From Gammaproteobacteria bacterium (GTDB taxonomy: Bacteria > Pseudomonadota > Gammaproteobacteria > Arenicellales > CAJQKF01), in NCBI GenBank assembly GCA_030429125.1, contig JAUIDF010000002.1:1-41864 (forward strand): DNA of 41,864 nt, written 5' to 3'. Shown here piece by piece: positions 8,528 to 15,756 of this stretch. The notes under the pieces were generated by a model. It searched no databases. It was not told where the DNA came from and saw only the letters and a list, made by a program, of their open reading frames with translations. The position numbers and the translations under genes were made by a program. The number at the start of each line of letters is the position of its first letter. Position 1 is the stretch's first letter.

Positions 8528-9172
8528 CTACTCGGCGACGCCGAGCTCGCGGCGTTCCTTTTCCAGGTCGGTGTCGGCGAACGCCGCAAGCGTGCCCGCC
8601 CTCGAACGAATGGATTCCAGCGTCGGATGATCCGCGGCAACGTAGATCGCGGGATCGCCCACCGGCAGGTAATCCAGCATCACGACGGTATCGATCACGG
8701 CCTGGTTGACCGGGTCGAAATCGAACGCCCGGTTGCTCCGGGCCTCGGACTCCAGCCAAGCCAGCGCGGTGCGGGCCTGCGCCTTGTTATGCTCAAGCCA
8801 GGACTGCTGGATCATCTGTGGCGGACGCATGACCCGCTCGTATCGGGAATGAACCGCTTTCTCGACGATTCCCATGGCGCAGCAACTGTACCTGACGACC
8901 TCGCGGCGGCGTATACCGGAGCGGGGAAACAGGCAACAATCCTCGCCGAGCCGCTCGCAAAGATAGTCGATGATCGCCGAGCTGTCGAAGATGACCTCGC
9001 CGTCCTCCAGCACGAGGCTCGGGATGCGGCCCAACGGATTGAACGCCCGGGCTCGCGGCAGATCGTCCCACGACGTAAATCGATTCCGCTGCACCTCGAT
9101 ACCGGACACAGACAATGCGACTGCCACGCGCCGGGTGAATGGCGAGCGATCCCTGCCGTTCAGAATCAGCAA
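8528..9172 (-). CDS. Glutathione S-transferase family protein
   Basis: A 214-residue GST: an N-terminal thioredoxin-like domain (about 1-78; LILNGRDRSPFTRRVAVAL, cis-Pro in GRIPSLVLEDG, and DSSAIIDYLCERL) and an all-helical C-terminal domain. A Ser at position 10 near the N-terminus could be the glutathione-activating residue. The start codon is TTG, supported by AGGAG eight bases upstream; later starts would delete the first beta strand. It lies 4 nt after the TRAP small permease stop, within the operon. GSTs in catabolic operons often handle reactive intermediates or isomerise them; the actual reaction is unknown. Confidence 0.85.
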   Translation of the reverse strand: MLILNGRDRSPFTRRVAVALSVSGIEVQRNRFTSWDDLPRARAFNPLGRIPSLVLEDGEVIFDSSAIIDYLCERLGEDCCLFPRSGIRRREVVRYSCCAMGIVEKAVHSRYERVMRPPQMIQQSWLEHNKAQARTALAWLESEARSNRAFDFDPVNQAVIDTVVMLDYLPVGDPAIYVAADHPTLESIRSRAGTLAAFADTDLEKERRELGVAE

Positions 9173-9176
9173 CCGA

Positions 9177-9722
9177 CTAGCTCCTGTCGACGGAATCGGG
9201 GGACACGCCAGCGGTTCCCGAGGCCGCGTCGGCCCCGCCCCTGTTGCACGCGGAATAGATGTCGACGCAGATGGATCGCGACACGGCGAGCACGGTCAGG
9301 ACGCCGAACACCGGGATCACTGTCACCGGCACGCTCTTCGGCAGCCCGCCAAGCTCGTGGTAGCTACCGCGAATCCGGTCGACGTACTCGAGACCGTAGA
9401 CCAGCATGTAGACACCCATTGCCAGTATCAGTACGTCCCAGGCCAGCATCAGAGCGAACTTGAACTGCCTCGGGATCTTCTCGTAGAACGCCTGCATCGC
9501 AATGTGTTCGCGATCATGCACGGCGAGCGCGAATGCCAGCAGTACGAACCAGATGTTCGCAAATACCGCCAGGGTGTCGCCCCAGAACGGCGGATTCAGA
9601 AACACGTACCTCATCACGACCGTATAGACGACAAATATTGTCATCAACGTGATCAAGACAACGCAAACGAAGCGAATGGACAGAACGAACCAACGATCGA
9701 ACATTTTCAACAGATCAAGCAT
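9177..9722 (-). CDS. dctQ: TRAP transporter small permease (DctQ)
   Basis: A 181-residue four-helix membrane protein of the DctQ family. Hydrophobic segments are visible at about 12-35, 45-65, 85-110 and 130-150, with the typical EHIAMQAFYEKIP loop between the second and third. It partners with DctM to form the membrane part of a tripartite ATP-independent periplasmic transporter driven by a sodium or proton gradient. It lies 12 nt downstream of dctM. The order here is P, M, Q, whereas P-Q-M is the more common arrangement. The symbol denotes the family, not a proven C4-dicarboxylate substrate. Confidence 0.88.
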   Translation of the reverse strand: MLDLLKMFDRWFVLSIRFVCVVLITLMTIFVVYTVVMRYVFLNPPFWGDTLAVFANIWFVLLAFALAVHDREHIAMQAFYEKIPRQFKFALMLAWDVLILAMGVYMLVYGLEYVDRIRGSYHELGGLPKSVPVTVIPVFGVLTVLAVSRSICVDIYSACNRGGADAASGTAGVSPDSVDRS

Positions 9723-9734
9723 CGTCGTATCGCG

Positions 9735-11021
9735 CTATACGTATCCGAGAATCGCCGGCATCCACATCGTAAACGGCGGAATCAACATCATCAGGAACAG
9801 CAACGCCACCTCGAGCAGGAGAAACGGCACCAGGGCGACCGCGACCTTCTCCAGGCTCTCCTCGGCGATGTAGGCGGCGGTGAAGTAGGAAACGCCGACC
9901 GGCGGCGTGGCCGTACCGATGAGAAAACCGACAGCCACGACCACGCACGCCTGGAACTCGGGGTACCCGGCAGCTTGCGCGATACTGACCAGTGTCGGAC
10001 CGAGCACGATCAGGTTCGCCACGGCGTCCATGATCATGCCGACGACCAGGATGAAACCGATGAACACGAACAGGAACAGGACGGGACTGTCGATGAAGCC
10101 GGTCATCCAGGTCTCGAGTCCGTCGAGCGCGCCGATGCGGGTCAGCAGCCAGCTGAACGGGCCGGCCGCCGCGATGATGAGAAACACCGACGAGGTGTTC
10201 TTCACGGTGCGGAAAACGCACGCGCCGAGCGATTGCAGGGTGAAACCGCGGTAGACGAATACACCGAGAAACAGGGCGCATACGGCGGTAATCGCGCCGG
10301 CCTCGCCCGCCGTGAACACACCGAACACGATGCCGCCGACCAGGATTACCGGGATCAGCAGCGCCAGGAAGCACGCGCGGAAGACCGAGAACAGCCTGGA
10401 CAGGCGAAACGGTTCCGAGTAGCGCTCGTAGCCGCGTTTACGGGCGATGAAATAGGTCTGCACCATCAATCCGACGCCCACCGCGATACCGGGCAGGATG
10501 GCGGCAGCAAACAGGCCGCCGACCGAGGCGCCGACGCCGCTCGACAGGAGGATCATGGCGATGCTCGGCGGAATGATTCCACCGATGGTCGAGCTCACCG
10601 CGGTGATTCCCGCGGAAAACGCCGCGGAGTATCCCGACTTCTTCATGGACGGTATCAGGATCGACCCCACGGTCGCCGTGTCCGCGACCGACGAGCCGTT
10701 CATGCCGGCAAACAGCATGCTCAGGAGTATGTTTACCTGGGCGAGCCCACCGCGAATCCGACCGACCAGTTCCCGGCTGAACTCCAGCAGACGTTCCGTC
10801 AGGCGGCCGGAATTCATGAGCTCGCCGGACAACAGGAAGAACGGAATCGCCAGGAGAGACGCCCGTTCCAGCGCACTGAAGACCTGGTTCGGTACCACGG
10901 TGAGCGGAACCACGCCGGTAACGGCGATAAACGCCACGCTGATCATGATCATTGCCACGCCGATTGGGGCGCCGGCAATGGTCAGGAGAACCAGCCCGCC
11001 GATCAGTACACCCGCTTCCAT
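9735..11021 (-). CDS. dctM: TRAP transporter large permease (DctM)
   Basis: A 428-residue polytopic inner-membrane protein of the DctM family (about 12 membrane segments), the ion-coupled translocation channel of a TRAP transporter. Typical segments include PLTVVPNQVFSALE, FAGMNGSSVADTATVGSILIP (the conserved substrate/ion region), IIPPSIAMILL and GTATPPVGVSYF near the C-terminus. The length is normal and no truncation is seen. It lies 190 nt downstream of the binding-protein gene, with a hairpin between, and 12 nt upstream of dctQ. Confidence 0.92.
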   Translation of the reverse strand: MEAGVLIGGLVLLTIAGAPIGVAMIMISVAFIAVTGVVPLTVVPNQVFSALERASLLAIPFFLLSGELMNSGRLTERLLEFSRELVGRIRGGLAQVNILLSMLFAGMNGSSVADTATVGSILIPSMKKSGYSAAFSAGITAVSSTIGGIIPPSIAMILLSSGVGASVGGLFAAAILPGIAVGVGLMVQTYFIARKRGYERYSEPFRLSRLFSVFRACFLALLIPVILVGGIVFGVFTAGEAGAITAVCALFLGVFVYRGFTLQSLGACVFRTVKNTSSVFLIIAAAGPFSWLLTRIGALDGLETWMTGFIDSPVLFLFVFIGFILVVGMIMDAVANLIVLGPTLVSIAQAAGYPEFQACVVVAVGFLIGTATPPVGVSYFTAAYIAEESLEKVAVALVPFLLLEVALLFLMMLIPPFTMWMPAILGYV

Positions 11022-11139
11022 AGAGGTTCCAGCGTTGATGTTGTTCGTTGTCGCCTACTCGCACATCGCGACCGTTGTCAGGCCGGATCGCATCGAGTCA
11101 TTCATCGCCAGGCCGACCCTGCCGGCCCGAGGCGATCGA

Positions 11140-11178
11140 TCCGTCCACCGTCGATCGTGTATGGCAATGGTGGACGGA
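11140..11178 (-). promoter_or_regulatory. Intercistronic hairpin between dctP and dctM
   Basis: Perfect 10-bp inverted arms (tccgtccacc / ggtggacgga) separated by 19 nt lie in the 190-nt gap between the binding-protein stop and the dctM start. No T-tract follows. Such hairpins commonly stabilise the upstream mRNA so that the periplasmic binding protein is made in excess over the permeases; that role is inferred here from position. Confidence 0.5.
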
Positions 11179-11212
11179 CCGACGGCAACGGGAGCGATCC
11201 CGCCGCCTGCGA

Positions 11213-12259
11213 TTACAGCGCGCCCGCTTCCTCGAGTCCCGAAAGGAGCTCATCCATGCCTTGTTCTTCCAGCACCCGCCTTGCCAGCGCCGGGTCGAAC
11301 GTGCCCTTCACGGTTACCCAGACTTCGGGCACCGACTGGTACCATTGCAGCATCTCCTCGTCGGTGGGCTCGTAGTAGGTGACCTCGCCCTCCAGCTCGG
11401 CGAGACGATCAGCCTGCCATTTTCTATCGATATCGAACGCCTCTGCCTGCAACTCTCCGCCGACGCGATCCACGACCTCCCTTGCCCATTCGGGCAGGCT
11501 GTCGTAGCGGGCGGCGCTCATGAAGATGATGTGCGAATTGAGTATGCCACCAGTCGTCGTGATGTATGGCGTCACTTCGTAGAATTTCCGCGCCGCCACG
11601 TAGGCATCGGGAATATACATGCCATCGACGACACCCGTCTCCAGGCCTTCGTAGAGATTGGCCCAGTCAAACGGCGTCGCCACCGCGTTCCATCCGTTCA
11701 GCAAACCAAGTTCGACATCCGTCTTCGTGACCCTGATCTTCAGCCCCTTCAGGTCCGCGGGCGTCCTGATCTCCCGTACGCGGTTCTGCAGATTGCGGAA
11801 TCCGAGCGAGGGAACGACGGTGATCACGTGGATGTCCATTTCCTCGCGCGCCCGCTGTCTCAACTCGTCGGCGAGCCAGCCATTCATGACCTTTTCGGCC
11901 TCGACGTCGTCCTTGAAGATGTACGGCAGGTTGAGGATGTCGAACGTGCTGCCGAATCCACCGATGTTGCCACCCGACACCGATCCCATGTCGATCTCAC
12001 CGAGCAATGCCTGTTCCACGCAGCTGTGCTCGCTGCACAACCCGCCACCGATCGTGACCGTAGGATCGATTCTGCCATCCGAGTACTCCACGAGGCGCGG
12101 TGCGATGTAGTCGGTGAACATCCAGGACGTCGGAACCGTGGCGGCAATCCCGTTGGCCATGGTCAATCGCAGCGTGTCCTGGGCGAGGGCGCCGGTGCTC
12201 ATCGTCGACGCGACGGCAATCATGCCGAGCGACTTGAGCAAATTTCTCTTGCTGATCAT
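11213..12259 (-). CDS. dctP: TRAP transporter substrate-binding protein (DctP)
   Basis: A 348-residue periplasmic binding protein of the DctP family. A signal peptide (MISKRNLLKSLGMIAVASTMSTGALAQD, cleavage after ALA) precedes the mature domain. The conserved ligand region is GLKIRVTKT, whose Arg normally salt-bridges a substrate carboxylate. It is followed by the ATPFDWANLYEGLETGVVDG hinge block, which marks the family. It captures an organic acid and delivers it to DctM/DctQ. A good ribosome-binding site (GGAGGAA) precedes the ATG. The ligand cannot be inferred reliably, but the operon context suggests a carboxylate whose breakdown passes through a beta-keto acid. Confidence 0.92.
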   Translation of the reverse strand: MISKRNLLKSLGMIAVASTMSTGALAQDTLRLTMANGIAATVPTSWMFTDYIAPRLVEYSDGRIDPTVTIGGGLCSEHSCVEQALLGEIDMGSVSGGNIGGFGSTFDILNLPYIFKDDVEAEKVMNGWLADELRQRAREEMDIHVITVVPSLGFRNLQNRVREIRTPADLKGLKIRVTKTDVELGLLNGWNAVATPFDWANLYEGLETGVVDGMYIPDAYVAARKFYEVTPYITTTGGILNSHIIFMSAARYDSLPEWAREVVDRVGGELQAEAFDIDRKWQADRLAELEGEVTYYEPTDEEMLQWYQSVPEVWVTVKGTFDPALARRVLEEQGMDELLSGLEEAGAL

Positions 12260-12352
12260 CTTGTTCCTCCTTCAGTGACTGTAATAGGTTGCGGCCGATC
12301 CGTTGACGATTGAACCGGGCAGGAATCCCGGTGATCGGCACCGCCAGTGGCT

Positions 12353-13078
12353 CTACTGCTTCGATAGGCGTACCTCCTCGTCGAGAATCGTCATCCCCGC
12401 ATCGACCGATACCAGGCCCTGGATGCTGACCAGCTCCAATACGGCAAGTATTTGCGACGGCTCGATACCGCATGCCAGCGCCGCCTCCACGTGCCGTTCG
12501 GTACCGGGGTTGTACAAGTGCGTGACGGAGGCATCGATGGCGATACAGAGAAGCTCGAAAGTTTCCCGCCCCAGCGCCGCCCTGATCTCGTCCGCATAGC
12601 CGACCGCGAGAAAGGCGTCGAGCCATTCGGGGCCCCAGGACAGTAGCTGGTCCCATTTCGTGTTGTAGTCCCCGCGCGATTTCATCGACCCGATTCGCGG
12701 GGGTACGACGTCCGTCGTCGCCAGGGACTGTCCAGCACGGTCCAACTGGCGGGAAAGTATGGGTATGGCCTGCGCCATGGAGTGGATGCCGAGCACGGCA
12801 CATAACCTGAAGACGGCGGCGATCTCCGCGGGCGCCACCCGATGCTCGAGCGCATCGCGTACGTAGCGCCGTACGTGTTGCCCACTGCGCCCGGTGACCG
12901 ACGCATGGACGGCGATCTGGACGAGCAGCACGGTACGTTCCGGAAGCACGCCGCGCATCGTGACGCGCTCGAGTCGACCGACGAGATCGGCAAGGTCCGC
13001 CTCGCCCAGCGCCGACATCGCACGGCGCGACGCCTCGCCGACGACCGCGGCGATGGCGTCCGCGTCCTGGCAGGACAT
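12353..13078 (-). CDS. Tandem carboxymuconolactone decarboxylase-like protein
   Basis: A 241-residue all-helical protein with two carboxymuconolactone decarboxylase (CMD/AhpD-like) repeats. The first is about 30-115 (ERTVLLVQIAVHASVTGRSGQHVRRYVRDALEHRVAPAEIAAVFRLC) and the second about 155-235 (ETFELLCIAIDASVTHLYNPGTERHVEAALACGIEPSQILAVLELVS). Neither repeat has the CxxC redox pair of AhpD, so peroxidase support is unlikely and a lyase or decarboxylase role is more plausible. The His in each repeat (QHVRR, RHVEA) occupies the position expected of the catalytic or binding residue. It lies 14 nt downstream of the BKACE gene and 93 nt upstream of dctP, inside the operon. Its substrate is unknown. 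Confidence 0.75.
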   Translation of the reverse strand: MSCQDADAIAAVVGEASRRAMSALGEADLADLVGRLERVTMRGVLPERTVLLVQIAVHASVTGRSGQHVRRYVRDALEHRVAPAEIAAVFRLCAVLGIHSMAQAIPILSRQLDRAGQSLATTDVVPPRIGSMKSRGDYNTKWDQLLSWGPEWLDAFLAVGYADEIRAALGRETFELLCIAIDASVTHLYNPGTERHVEAALACGIEPSQILAVLELVSIQGLVSVDAGMTILDEEVRLSKQ

Positions 13079-13092
13079 GGTCTGCGGGCTCG

Positions 13093-14151
13093 CTAGTTGG
13101 CGTACTGCCAGACGGGAACGCCCTTCTGTCCGGGCGCCCGATTCGGTGCCATGCCGAGTTTCATGAGCGTTTCGTCGGTCGACTCGTAGAATTCGCCGAT
13201 CTTGTAGATCGCCTTCGCCTCGGCGCCCGACGCAACCTCACGATGCATCATGCGGGACAGCTGGACCATTTTCTCGACCTGCTCGACGGTCGTCGCGCGC
13301 TTTCCCTTTTCGCCCCAGAGATTGTCCTCGATACCGCATCGCACGTGCAGTCCCATGGCGATGGCCATGGCGCCAAGCGGCAGGTTGGCGCGCATCAAGC
13401 CCTCGATGGTAAGCACCGACTGGTCGGGCACCCGGGAAATGAAGTCCATCATCTCGCCGGGATGGTTGAAGGAGAGGCCACCGCCGAACGCCAGGTAGTT
13501 CAGGCACAACGGACCTCGGTAGAGGCCGCGGCGAATAATACGTTCCAGGGTGCCGAGCTGGGCGATGTGTCCGATCATGAAATGCGGCTGAATGCCATTG
13601 GCCTGCAGGCGGCGCAGATGCTCGGTGTACCACTCGGGACCGGATTCCCAGGTCATTTCCTGGTAGGCCTTGAAGTAATCGGGCCTGCTGAGCGACGTGC
13701 CTTCGACATCGCTTTCAGACAACACGTCTGCGAAACCGAACTGGCTGGTATTGATCACGATGGTGACCTGGTCGGGCTTGGGATCGAGTTCCGCCAGGAG
13801 GTGGCGGGTTTCGTCCGGCAGCCAGTTGGCGGCGTCGCCCTCGCTCTCGGGCGAGAACGAGATTGAACCGCCGACCTGCAACAGCATCTCGGGCACCGCG
13901 TCGCGCAGGCGCGCAAGCAGTTCGTTGAACTTCGAAAGTCGCTTCGATCCCGTACCGTCCTCCTCGCGAACGTGTACATGCAACAGCGACGCGCCGGCGT
14001 TGTAGCAGTCGACCGCCTTCTGCACCTGTTCGTCCATGGACACCGGGATGTCGTCCGAATCGCCCGGAATGAACTCGGGCCCGTAGGGCGCGGCCTGGAT
14101 AACGAGTTTCTCCTGGTTCTCGGGATACAGGCTGTCGTCTAGGAATTGCAT
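13093..14151 (-). CDS. BKACE family beta-keto acid cleavage enzyme (DUF849)
   Basis: A 352-residue member of the beta-keto acid cleavage enzyme family (formerly DUF849; archetype 3-keto-5-aminohexanoate cleavage enzyme Kce). These zinc enzymes convert a beta-keto acid plus acetyl-CoA to acetoacetate plus a CoA ester. The HVH metal pair in LLHVHVRE (58-60), the TIM-barrel segment LLQVGG, and the later GLMRANLPLGAMAIAMGLHVRCGIEDN block with the Glu-Asp pair are visible. The start at 14151 follows GGAGG at eight bases; the track's longer ORF reads through the promoter. It is the first gene of the GntR-facing operon. Substrate specificity in this family differs between subgroups, and none is assigned here. 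Confidence 0.87.
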   Translation of the reverse strand: MQFLDDSLYPENQEKLVIQAAPYGPEFIPGDSDDIPVSMDEQVQKAVDCYNAGASLLHVHVREEDGTGSKRLSKFNELLARLRDAVPEMLLQVGGSISFSPESEGDAANWLPDETRHLLAELDPKPDQVTIVINTSQFGFADVLSESDVEGTSLSRPDYFKAYQEMTWESGPEWYTEHLRRLQANGIQPHFMIGHIAQLGTLERIIRRGLYRGPLCLNYLAFGGGLSFNHPGEMMDFISRVPDQSVLTIEGLMRANLPLGAMAIAMGLHVRCGIEDNLWGEKGKRATTVEQVEKMVQLSRMMHREVASGAEAKAIYKIGEFYESTDETLMKLGMAPNRAPGQKGVPVWQYAN

Positions 14152-14281
14152 GGTTTTTCCTCCGTTGCGTGGTTCCGCGTGATTCTTCTTACCCGGCCCG
14201 GGATCTGGCGCCCATCGGCCGGCGGGTGGACGGCAGGCGTGGGAAGCGTTTCCCCCTGGCCGCACCGCGACACTGGAATCG

Positions 14282-14311
14282 AATATAATTGTTAACAATC
14301 TTGATTGTCAA
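14282..14311 (-). promoter_or_regulatory. Near-consensus sigma-70 promoter of the BKACE/TRAP operon
   Basis: Reading the minus strand, TTGACA (14306-14311) and TATATT (14282-14287) are separated by 18 bases, close to the sigma-70 consensus, and stand out as A/T-rich in a GC-rich window. Transcription would start near 14275, leaving a leader of about 120 nt before the BKACE start codon. Confidence 0.65.
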
Positions 14312-14316
14312 CAATT
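14287..14316. promoter_or_regulatory. Palindromic operator for the GntR regulator
   Basis: A 14-bp inverted repeat (AATTGTTAACAATC and GATTGTCAACAATT) with a 2-nt centre and one mismatch. Each arm contains a TTGTyAACAA unit, the form usual for FadR/FCD-type GntR operators. It covers the space between the -35 and -10 hexamers of the minus-strand promoter and lies between the two divergent genes, so it most likely represses both. Confidence 0.65.
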
Positions 14317-14330
14317 TGAAATGCTATCGT
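14301..14330 (+). promoter_or_regulatory. Weak candidate promoter for the GntR gene
   Basis: On the plus strand TTGATT and TATCGT are 18 bases apart, overlapping the right half of the palindrome. The match is modest. If used, the regulator would be autorepressed by the same operator; the remaining 14331-14569 leader holds no gene that can be supported. Confidence 0.3.
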
Positions 14331-14569
14331 CCGTTTCCCGGCGGCGGCCAGCACCGGATCGTTCCAGGATCCACGTCCGACCGGACGATCGAATAAAATT
14401 GAACCGCCAGTGAGCGGCGGTATGCGCAACCGCAGAGCGCCGGACGCGGCGCCCGGCGCACCGCCTTCCCCGATACGCACAACGAGCGAAAAATTTCATA
14501 GTGCACGACATCCTGATGAATACGTCACCGCGACCGCAGGGGAGCACGATCAAGAGCATCGAGGACCGC

Positions 14570-15256
14570 ATGCCGATCGGCATGAATACCCGAACCATGA
14601 CGCTTGCCGAACAGATCGCGGAGCGAATCGCGGAGTCGATCATCAGCGGACAGTATCGCCCCGGCCAGAAAGTGTCCGAGCAGGAGCTGGCAACCCTGTT
14701 CTCGGTGAGTCGCGGTCCGATTCGCGAAGCGCTGCGAATACTCGAGAACGAATCCTTCGTTCGCATCCTGCCGAGACGCTTCACCCAGGTGGCCACCCTC
14801 ACGCCCAAGGAAGTGGAGGACATCTTCGGTGTGCGCGCTTCGCTACTGTGCCTCGCGGCGCAACTGGTGACCGCGAACCTGACCGAGGAGTCCATGCGGG
14901 AATTCCAGTGGTCGATTGGCGAAGTGCAACGCCTGGCGGAAAGTGGTGATGTCGGAAACTTTCTGCGCCTCGTCTATCGGCTGAGCGCATACCTCGCCGA
15001 GTCCAGCGGCAACCTGAAGCTCGAGGCAATGATCCGGTCCATGTCGAGGCAGACGCTGGCACTGACGCACGCCGTACTCAACGTTCCCGAGAACCGAAGA
15101 CGGTGGGCGGAGAACTGGCAGAGACTGGCGCGGTGCATCGTGGACGAGAACGCGGAAAGCGCCTGCGCAGCGGCCCGGGAACTGGTCAATGAAACGGGAA
15201 ACTGGGTGAGAAAGGAAGCGGAGCGCATGGCCATGGACGGCACGGGCGACGACTGA
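14570..15256 (+). CDS. GntR family regulator (FadR/FCD subfamily)
   Basis: A winged-helix repressor of about 228 residues. The N-terminal DNA-binding domain (about 5-75) contains the family pattern LAEQIAERIAESIISGQYRPGQKVSEQELATLFSVSRGPIREALRILE, and a helical FCD ligand-binding domain (about 90-215) follows. FCD regulators usually bind small carboxylic acids through a metal or Arg. The ATG at 14570 is chosen because GAGG lies five bases upstream; a GTG at 14501 and an ATG at 14516 are in frame but lack a ribosome-binding site. It is transcribed divergently from BKACE-TRAP-bdhA, with a palindrome in between, and probably responds to the TRAP substrate or a derived acid. The FCD metal-ligand histidines are not obvious, so ligand binding may be atypical. 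Confidence 0.85.
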   Translation: MPIGMNTRTMTLAEQIAERIAESIISGQYRPGQKVSEQELATLFSVSRGPIREALRILENESFVRILPRRFTQVATLTPKEVEDIFGVRASLLCLAAQLVTANLTEESMREFQWSIGEVQRLAESGDVGNFLRLVYRLSAYLAESSGNLKLEAMIRSMSRQTLALTHAVLNVPENRRRWAENWQRLARCIVDENAESACAAARELVNETGNWVRKEAERMAMDGTGDD

Positions 15257-15661
15257 GATACGCGCTGTCGGCGTGCATTCGAATAGCGCGACAGAACACC
15301 GATGGCTGGCGCGTCGGTCCGGTTCGCGAAGCGCCTGCCACCCATGCGATGTCGTCGAAGCCGCCGGCGGGCTGCTCGTCGCGGTATCGCCGGCGCCCGA
15401 CTTCGGGGCGGCGAGGTCCACCCGGGCAACCCCTGCACCATGGCGCCGCGGCGGCCGGCAGTACACGGCCATCGCCTCGCATATTGCGGCGATTACGCGT
15501 GAAAGTCCGCGATATCGCGCCAGAATCCCGAAATCGCCGGCAGGATTTCCTTAAGCCGTCGCGACCGGTCGCGGTGAATCCGGCCCGGGGAAGCGAAGGC
15601 CGGGCTTCACCACCGGCGGCGAACAGGCACCCCGGGATCGCCCCCGCCCCGAATCCATGGC
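15257..15661. other. Intergenic region without a recognisable gene
   Basis: About 400 bp follow the GntR stop. The overlapping ORFs in several frames are Arg/Ala/Pro-rich and mutually exclusive, with no family resemblance and no ribosome-binding site. No clear terminator with a T-tract was found. Confidence 0.4.
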
Positions 15662-15691
15662 TTGGTTTGGAATGCCCGACAGGCGTATAGT
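15662..15691 (+). promoter_or_regulatory. Candidate promoter of the exported-protein operon
   Basis: TTGGTT and TATAGT are separated by 18 bases, about 65 bp before the start codon of the first gene. The match to sigma-70 is fair but not strong; no operator-like repeat was noticed. Confidence 0.4.
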
Positions 15692-15756
15692 GACGAAGAA
15701 CCCGTTGCCTATCCGACACGCCAGCCGTGTCCAACGGGACCACAAGGAGGGATCAG

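Noticed and set aside
8970-11375. 801-codon plus-strand ORF antisense to dctQ/dctM
   Set aside because: Composition is dominated by His, Arg, Asp and Gln as expected for the antisense of hydrophobic GC-rich genes; the dctQM proteins on the other strand are unmistakable.
15257-15661. Small genes in the gap after the GntR regulator
   Set aside because: Several overlapping ORFs of 60-110 codons exist on both strands, none with a ribosome-binding site or recognisable domain.
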